Assembly: GCA_943704415.1 (NCBI GenBank)
Contig: CALSCO010002004.1
Coordinates: 39,353-103,352, forward strand
Reading direction: 5' to 3'
Length of the DNA stretch: 64,000 bases
Origin: Parvularia atlantis
Taxonomy: Eukaryota > Opisthokonta > Rotosphaerida
The notes under the pieces: model-generated
The model's database searches: none
Seen by the model: only the letters and a program-made list of their open reading frames with translations
What the model was told of the DNA's origin: nothing
Position numbers and translations under genes: made by a program
In this document: positions 57,072 through 64,000 of the stretch, one piece after another
Layout: the number at the start of each line of letters is the position of its first letter
Position numbering within the stretch: position 1 is the first letter of the stretch

Positions 57072-60000
57072 TCACGGCGCCGTGCCGCGAAAGCTCCAGC
57101 CGCGCACGGTGCGGTCCTCGGACGCCGTCACGAGCTGCCGCCCGGTCGCGTCGCCCAGCGGCACGACCGCGTTGATCAGGCCGTCGTGCGCCTTCCTGCT
57201 CGCGCGTGCGTCTGAGCATGCCGCGCACATGCGCCCGTCCGAGCCGCACGCACCACTCGACCGAGCAGTGGAACGGGCTCTCGCCAGTCGCGCTCGGCGC
57301 GTCCCACAGCTTCATCAGGCCATCACGGTCCGAGCTGACGAGGCTGCCGTCCAGCGCGCGCACAATGATCGCTGAGCACCGGTCAGCCACCCGCACCGCA
57401 GTCACAGCCAGCCGCAAGCGCACCCTGCACACCACTCTGCGGGTGCGCGTTGTTGAGCACGACCGGGTTGCGCACAGCGCCCGTCCGTCCTGCATTGTCG
57501 GCGACGTGGTAGCGCCGCTACAGTCTCATTAGCTGTCGAACGCGCGCGCACACAAGCGGGACAACGCGCACCAGGAAGCCCGTCGCGAGGCCGCCGGCAG
57601 TATACAGCGACCCGCCGCTCAGCGCGAGGCACCGCACCTCGTCGTAGTGGGGCGCCTTGAACGTGGCCAGCAGCTCGAGCGACGTCGCGTCGTACACGCT
57701 GCGTTTGCGCGCCGTTAGCCGCACAGCACGCACAGGATGAAATGCACCGGATGAAGCGGTCGCGCGCGCCGACGTAGGCCAGGTTCTGCTCGGCGTCGAT
57801 CGCAAGCGCGTACATGCACGTGGCTGCGGGCGCCGCTCAGTCCTTGACAACGGCGCGCACAAACAGCGAACCCTTCGAGCTGATGCTGCGCACGGGCGCG
57901 CCGGATCCGTGCCGCTTGCGGTCGGTGAGCATGCGCATGTCCCATGCCTGCACCGCAGCACGCGACGTGAGCGCCGGCGCACGCAATGCGCTTGGCCGAA
58001 AGACGCACGTTGAACGTCCCATCATTGAGCGATGTCGAGTAGAGCAGGTGCGCCGCCGCGTTCGTGCGCAGGAGCGTCACCGGCTGCGTGTGCCTGCACG
58101 AGTGCGTGAGCGGCCGCACATCACGCACAGCACACGTGGTCGCACCCCTCGAGCGGCGCGTGCACCATCCGCCCCATGCGCGTGTCCCACAGCCGCACAA
58201 GCGTCTCGCTCGCGGTGGCGACGAGGCTCGGCGCCAACATCGCGAGGGCGAGCACAGCACTGCCGCACACCGCCACCTGAGCACACGCAAGCCCGCACAG
58301 GGCACGTGCGAACCTCTGATGCGCCCACGGGCTACCCAGCGCCTGCTGCCGCGACACGTCCCAGCGGCGCACGTGCGAGTCGCGCGACGCAGTCAGCAGC
58401 GCCCCGTCGCCCTCCTCCTGCAGCACGTCCATCACCGCACCAGCGTGCCCGCGCAGCACAAACAGCGGCTTGACGCGCTTGGCTGCGAGCCGCCCGTCGG
58501 CACAACAAAGCGCACAGAGCACCGGCCGCACCTGCCGGACCGTGCAGCGGCGTCCCCAGCGAGAACAGGGCCTCAGTGAGCTTGTCGGCCGCCGTGCTGC
58601 CCGTGACTGGCTGCGAAAGGCGCGTAAAGACGTCGTTGTAGGACGACGCGCGCGCCCGTTGGGCGCCGCCCTCGACCGCCGCAGCGCTCTCTGCCAGCAC
58701 TGCCGGGCTCACGCGGTCAGCGCTTGGCTGCAAGAGCACGCGCACGCACCGCCGCTCTCATCAGGGAGCACGGCCGCCTCGCCCACGACCGCGGGCACGA
58801 GGATGAGCTCGGGCGCCTCGGCCATGAGCGGTGTGGTCGAGAGCGAGACGGAGGCACCGTACGCGAGCGGAGGGCGCAGGCTGCGCTGCACGCGCTGCTC
58901 GGCCAACTGCATCTCGAGGCCGCGGATCGTCGCGCGCGCGCTCGCCGTCTGTTCCGCCAGCGACTTTTCGAGCTCGACTTTCTGGCGACCGCAGCGCAGT
59001 AAAGGGCACAGCTGGTGGCGTTGAGCACGCACACACGTACCTCCATCTGCAGCGAGCGCGACGCGAGCCGCGCGGCCATCGCCTCCTTGATGTAGTCTAG
59101 CAGCAGAGCACGCGCCTCGGCCTCGGACGCGCCGCTCACGGCCACGCCAATCGACGCCACCGCCTCGCCCGACACGCGCGCCGCCTGCTCGAGGTCGACC
59201 TGCAGCGCAGCGTCAGCGTTGCGTCTTGCGGCGTAGGGCAAAGCACGCACCCGCAGCTCGTCGATGCGCTGCGTCATATAGTCGATGTTGGCGTCCGCGT
59301 CGCGGAGCGCCTGGCGCGACTCGGCTGCGTCGCGCGCCCGTCAGCGCTTAGGCGATCGACCAGGCAGCCGAGCGGACGCACAAGACCCGTCGGCGACGGC
59401 CTGCGCGGCCTCGCGCTGACGCAGCAGGCGTTCGCGCTGCTCCTCCGTGAAGTGCAGCAGCGCGTTGGTCTCGTTGGCCAGGACGCTGCGCAGTGCGGGT
59501 CAGCAGCGCACGACCGCCACGCTCGCGACACGCACCAGCGCTGGATGTCGTCGTCGATCGCAGCCTTGAGGTACTGCGGGGCGACTGCGGCCGATGCGAG
59601 CCGCGGCACCGACGACGACGACGAGGCTGCGGCCGTAGGAGTCGGCGCAGTGGGTGGCTTGCGAGCGCGCGGCTCGGGCTCCGTGCGGCCGACCACGGGC
59701 GCACGCCCACGCAGTCGCAGACGCAGTTGTGCCATCTCCTGCGAGCGCACGTCGAGCTGGCGCCGCAGGGTCTCATTGTGCCGCTGCAGCTTGGCGATCT
59801 CGGTCGCGCGCTGCGTCTCACGCCGCTTCAGATCCTTGATCTCGCGCGCGGCGTCGGTCTTGGCCGTCTTGAGGCTGTTTTGCGCGTCGCGCAGGCGCTG
59901 CACGGTGCTCTGCGGCGCGGGCGTGTCGGGTCGTGTTGCTGTGCACCAGCACGCGCCGCACCGTGCGCAGCCGCTGCAGATCGTCCATGGCCGCACGCAG

Positions 60001-63000
60001 CGACGTGTTGAGCTTGGCCTCGGTCTGCTTCTTCTGGCGCAGAAGGCTCTCGTACTGCCGCGGCGTGCGTACGTGGTGTGTTTGCAGGCGTTCAACAAAC
60101 GTCGCGCTGCAGCGCACCTCGTCAAACTTGCGTTGGTTCTCGCGGATCTTGTCCGAGAGCTCGTGCATCTTGCGCTCGTACGTGACCCGCAGCGCGTCGA
60201 CGTCGCTCTGCACGGTGTCAGCACGGCCGCGAAAGGTCAAAAGGCTGATGCACCTTGTCCGCGCCCGCGCGGCCGCCCTTGCGCGCCGGCGTCGACTGCT
60301 CGAGCTCGCGCGTCAGCTGCTTCTTCTCCTGGATGAGCGTCGTAATGCGCGTCTGCTCCGCCGCTGGCGTGAGTCGCCAGCCAGCCATGGGGGGGAAGGC
60401 ACCTCAAAGTCGCGTTTGGCCCGCTCCCAGACCTCGGCGTCCTGGTCTCGCTGCGCGATCGTCTGGTGGATGCGGTCCAGTCGGTTCTCCAGGCGGCGCT
60501 GCGACTTGGCCTGCATGCGCGTGCGTAAGCGCTGGCCAAGGACACGGACGCGCAGCCCACCTGGCGGCGGTCCTCGCCCGTCGCGCCGTCGTCTTGCCGC
60601 TCGCCATCCGAGTCGTCGCTCTCCTCGCCGTCGTCGCTCTCCGCGCCGGCGCCGACGTACAGCTCGCCCGACTCGCCCGCAGCCCCTGAGCCGACCAGCT
60701 CGGGGTACTCGACGAAGCGCATGTCGGCGCTGCTCACTGTCGTCAGCATGGCGATACTGACATGCACCACCGCGCGCGCACCTCTTGCGGTCGATGCTCG
60801 CGCAGATCGATGCGCGCAGCTCGTCCACCGCCCCGCGGCTCCACGCCTTCACAAACACCTGCTCGTTGAGTGCCTCCTGTCGCGCGTAGTGCGCCGGGCC
60901 CTCCTCGCGCAGGCAGCGGATACCCAGGCTCTGCTGCACCTTGCGCGCGTCCCACGTCTTGACGCTGGACGGACGAGCGCGCGTGAGCGGCTGCGGTAGG
61001 ACGGAAGCAGTGGTGGGCGCACCGTGGCGGCGGCGCGGGCAGCAGCATCGGCGGCGTGCGTGCGTGCGTGGGTGACGGTGGTGCGTGAGACGCTGCTGCT
61101 GCTGCCGTCCGCGTGCGTGCGCTACGTGTCGGCGACGTCTGCCCGGGCGAGGTCGCCTTCTCGGCCGCGGCCACCAGCCGCGTGAGCTCTTGCACGCGCC
61201 GCTTCAGTCGCGTGTTGTCCTGCAGGCGCATGTGAGCTGCGCTAAGCGTGAGCGTGAGCGCGGGCGCACCTCGGCGTACTCCTGCACGAGTTGCAGCGTC
61301 TCGCGCTGGCCGTCTGCGTGGGCTCCTAGTGAGCAGTCCGACACAAGCGCGCACAGCCAAGGTACGCACCTGCGCCGACTCCCAAGACGCGCTCGGCAAC
61401 GTCCCGGCGCGCGCGCTCGGCCTGCAGCTGGTCGACGAGCCGAGCGTTGGCCTCACGCAGCCGCGTGAGCTCATCGTCCTGCCACGCGCACGTCAGCAAC
61501 GGACCTGTGCAGATTCAAGCATTAGAGCGCACCGCTTCCAGCACCGAGGCGTCCGCCCCGCTCGCACGCAGCAGCTGCACCTGCCGCTGCAGCTGGCGGA
61601 CCTCTTCACGCAGGCGCAAGATCTCGGCCGCGGACGGGTCGCGGTTGACCATGGCCTTGTTCTGGACCTTGCGCGCGGTATTGGCGTAGCGCAGCGTTGA
61701 GACCGTCTGCAGCGTGCGTGGTCGTGCGTCAGCGTGATGTAGACACGTGCCACGGCAGCTGCGCACCTCGTCCAGGTTGCTCTCGGCCGGTGACACGCAT
61801 GCGATCATCAGCGTGCGGCTGTTGCCGCCGAGAGAGCTCTGGAGCAGCCTGTTGATCGCAGATGTGACGTTGGCATGGCGCGCACACGCAGCCGCGAGCC
61901 GCCGCACCGTGTCAGCTTGTGGTCGCGGTAGGGGATGTGCGCGTGGTGCTCGACGAGGGCCGAGATCACGCGTGCGAGCACCGACAAGCCGTAGTTGATC
62001 TTGATGCCCTCCTTGGCGCGCTCGCCCGTGGCTGGCGGCGCAGTTGAGGGCATTCAGAGCGCATGTGCAGGAGCAGGCGCGCACCGTGCGTCTTGTCGAG
62101 CTTCTCCGAGCCGGCCAGGTCGACAAAGTGGAAGTGCGACGTCAGGTGCTCTTCAACGGGCTCGAGCCCCACGGCCGGGTCTGTCCCGACTCAGCATACT
62201 GCGGAAGCAAGCCGCACGCGCACGCACCGCCCGGCTCGATGCGCTTCTGCTTAAGCGTGAGCGAGAATACGGCGTGCGAGCGCGACGAGGCAGCATTCAT
62301 GTCGGTCGCGCCGGTCGTGCGCGCGAGCGAGCCCTTGTTGAGATACGAGATCATCTCGGCGGGCGACTCGACCTTGCTCAGCAGTCAGCACGTGCAAGCA
62401 GGGCGTGTGCAGCGGGCGGCGCACTTCCATGTCGCGCGCGCCGTGCAGCTCCACCTCGCCCGTGACCTGGTTCTCGCGCAGACGCAGGCTGTCTTTGTTC
62501 TCGCGGCCGTGCGGGTCGAGCAGGTCGACAAAGTCGTCGTTGTACAGCTGCGCGGGGTGTCAGCAGGCGGACCACGTGTTGCACACGAGGACGCGCGCCT
62601 CGAGGAACGTGCAGCTCAGCTCAAACTCGGGCGCGGGGCGGCCCTGATCGGCGGCCTCGGCCGTGCGCCGCTCCATCTCCTGGAAGATGAACGCGGCGGC
62701 GCGCGGGATGATGCCTTGTGCGCTTGTTGTGAGGGTAGGTCGCGGCAGAGCGGTTCGAGACACACCGCGCGTGTTGGCGGCGACGACCGGGTTGGCGTCC
62801 GCGTCAAACGTCTCCATCCCAGAACCCATTGTGTACGTCTTGCCGCTGCCGGTCTTATGTGCGCGCGCTTGAGTTGTCGACACGCAGACGTGTGCGCAAC
62901 GCACCTGGCCGTACGCGAGGATTGTCGCGTTGTACCCGTCGAAGAACGCCTTGAGCAGCGGTGAGACGCAAGCGTTGAACACGTCGCTGTGCCGTGCGCG

Positions 63001-63358
63001 CGCGCAGCATGATCAGCAGCATGCGCGTGTCGTCAACCCGCACGCACGTCTGCGCCGCGCGCTGGTCGAAGACGTAGTCCTGCGCTCGTGCGGTGTGGTG
63101 CGGTCAGGCGACGCCCGATCGGTGCACGCGACGCACGTAGGTGAAGGCGAGCGGGCGGTCGTGCACGACCACCTGCGGCTCGGTCGGCGCGCGCGAGACG
63201 CACACGCGGCTGCCGTCCTCGCCTGCGCGTGCGCACACGTGAGCACGCATCGGGTGGCGCGCTCAACACAACGCACGCGGCACGAGCGGGCGGATGCGCA
63301 GCGCCACGCGCACCGACGTCGGCTCCGGCACCGCTGCGCTGCCCGCGGCGTCGGGCAT
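57072..63358 (-). CDS. KIF21: Kinesin-4-type motor with C-terminal WD40 repeats (KIF21-like)
   Basis: The motor is N-terminal: [55 protein letters not shown] (P-loop), [35 protein letters not shown] (switch I), [15 protein letters not shown] (switch II), [35 protein letters not shown] and [20 protein letters not shown] (neck). Coiled coil follows ([20 protein letters not shown] and more), then Ser/Pro linkers, then WD40 blades ([87 protein letters not shown]-stop). Motor plus coiled coil plus WD40 is the KIF21 layout; KIF21 proteins pause microtubule growth. The ATG at 63358 directly follows a CAG, so an intron in the 5' UTR is possible. More than 20 introns. Confidence 0.9.
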
Positions 63359-63715
63359 CTGCGCACAGCTGCGGCCGTGCGTGTGGCGCCCTGCGTGCGT
63401 GCGTGCGGGGATGGTGGGTGACGGAGCGTGCGTGGCGGTCAAAAGGGGAGCACGCCCTCGCGCATGCAGCGTGCGCCCAGGCCGATGCGCACGCGCACGG
63501 CCAGACACACGAGCCACACGAGAGCGAGGGATGGCGCGCAAGAGCGACAAGAGCGGCGCGCGCACGAAAGAAGGAGCGGCAACGGCGCCAAAACGCAGCC
63601 AGGCGATCGGTGTGGCGGCGTGTCATGTAACCACATGCGTTGTAGTGTTGGAACAGCAGCGGCGAGGTATACCCGCCTTTGAGTTCTCTCTAACGCCGTC
63701 TAGCTCCGGGCCAAA
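63359..63715. other. Intergenic gap (357 bp)
   Basis: This lies between the kinesin start and the stop of the next minus-strand gene, so it should hold the kinesin promoter and 5' UTR. GC falls toward 63640-63715. A 62-codon plus-strand ORF (63531-63719) overlaps it; I do not call it a gene. Confidence 0.4.
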
Positions 63716-64000
63716 TTAGACCATGAAGGAGCGCCCGCGGACGCTGCCAAAGGCGAAGGAGGTCGAGGTGAAGAGGCTACAAGGGCGCACGCGCATCAGC
63801 GACAAAGCAGGACGGCTTCAGGCGCACCTCTGAGCGGAGGCCTCCTGCGCGGCCGAGACGGGCGACATCTCCTGGTCCGGCTCAACGACGAGCACGCTGC
63901 GGTCCATGGTCGACGACATGAAGAGCGCGTCCATGCCGTGTGCGTCCTTGCGCTTGCCGCTGAGACGCATCGTCATGAGCACGATCAGCCGGCGCAGCAC
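63716..64000 (-). CDS. Unidentified gene, C-terminal end only
   Basis: The gene runs off the right edge. The visible part encodes RRLIVLMTMRLSGKRKDAHG, MDALFMSSTMDRSVLVVEPD, QEMSPVSAAQEASAQ, then a 50-nt-class intron (5' GTGCGC after CAGAG, GCTGATGCG branch-like element, 3' TAG) and SLFTSTSFAFGSVRGRSFMV-stop (TAA at 63716-63718). Splice signals and phase (2) support the join; without it the frame ends at 63818. I recognise no domain in this fragment. Confidence 0.6.

Overview
The window comes from a very GC-rich, intron-dense, extremely compact nuclear genome of a microbial eukaryote. There are no bacterial operons or ribosome-binding sites. Reading frames break every 50-300 nt at short introns, about 45-75 nt long, which nearly all begin GTGCGY, carry a CTGAC/CTGAY-like branch site close to the 3' end, and finish CAG. 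Splicing these out restores well-known eukaryotic proteins, and that is the main evidence for the gene models. The gene set includes a Sen1 helicase, a Clr4/SUV39-type methyltransferase, an OLE1-type desaturase with C-terminal cytochrome b5, SAP30, a mitochondrial trifunctional-enzyme alpha subunit, KIAA0930, maspardin, carboxypeptidase Q, LDAH, ENPP, a tetraspanin and a KIF21-like kinesin. This mix looks opisthokont-like (an early-diverging fungus or a related protist), but the lineage is an inference and not proven by the sequence.

Layout, left to right: a partial PUB-domain protein; KIAA0930 homologue; RCC1-repeat protein; Cys-rich GPI-type surface protein; maspardin; fatty-acid desaturase; an 8.6-kb unrecognised giant gene with polyQ; a zf-PARP/PADR1 zinc-finger protein; SAP30; SDHAF3; a large RasGEF; a small proline-rich protein; tetraspanin; ENPP phosphodiesterase; an APH-fold kinase; a Sen1-like helicase with ubiquitin-interacting motifs; an MRH-carboxypeptidase Q fusion; an LSMT-type SET protein with a second SET-like half; a hotdog thioesterase; SAR1; an INO80F-like/HMG-box protein; the Trm8/METTL1 tRNA methyltransferase; a chromodomain-SET H3K9 methyltransferase; a Ulp1-like cysteine protease ORF; HADHA; a chromodomain protein; LDAH; a kinesin-WD40 protein; and the 3' end of one more gene. 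I recognise no rRNA, tRNA, CRISPR array or transposon.

Genes are packed 10-120 bp apart, often convergent with only 30-70 bp between stop codons, or divergent with 10-80 bp between start codons. Only four gaps exceed 300 bp, and several intergenic stretches carry CCAAT boxes. Functional themes are chromatin (SUV39-type writer, chromodomain reader, SAP30, INO80-like HMG protein, PADR1 protein), fatty-acid metabolism (desaturase, HADHA, LDAH, thioesterase), secretory/lysosomal proteins (SAR1, MRH-CPQ, tetraspanin, ENPP, maspardin) and mitochondria (SDHAF3, RCC1-like). Apart from a generic compact-genome arrangement there is no evidence that neighbours are co-regulated.

The most unusual observations are the near-invariant GTGCGY introns with a recurrent GC-AG subclass, an 18-nt microexon in Trm8, the MRH-CPQ fusion, a tandem SET architecture, Sen1 with UIMs, a zf-PARP+PADR1 protein without a PARP catalytic domain, and a short intronless Ulp1-like protease. 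CDS coordinates below are gene spans from start to stop codon and include introns.
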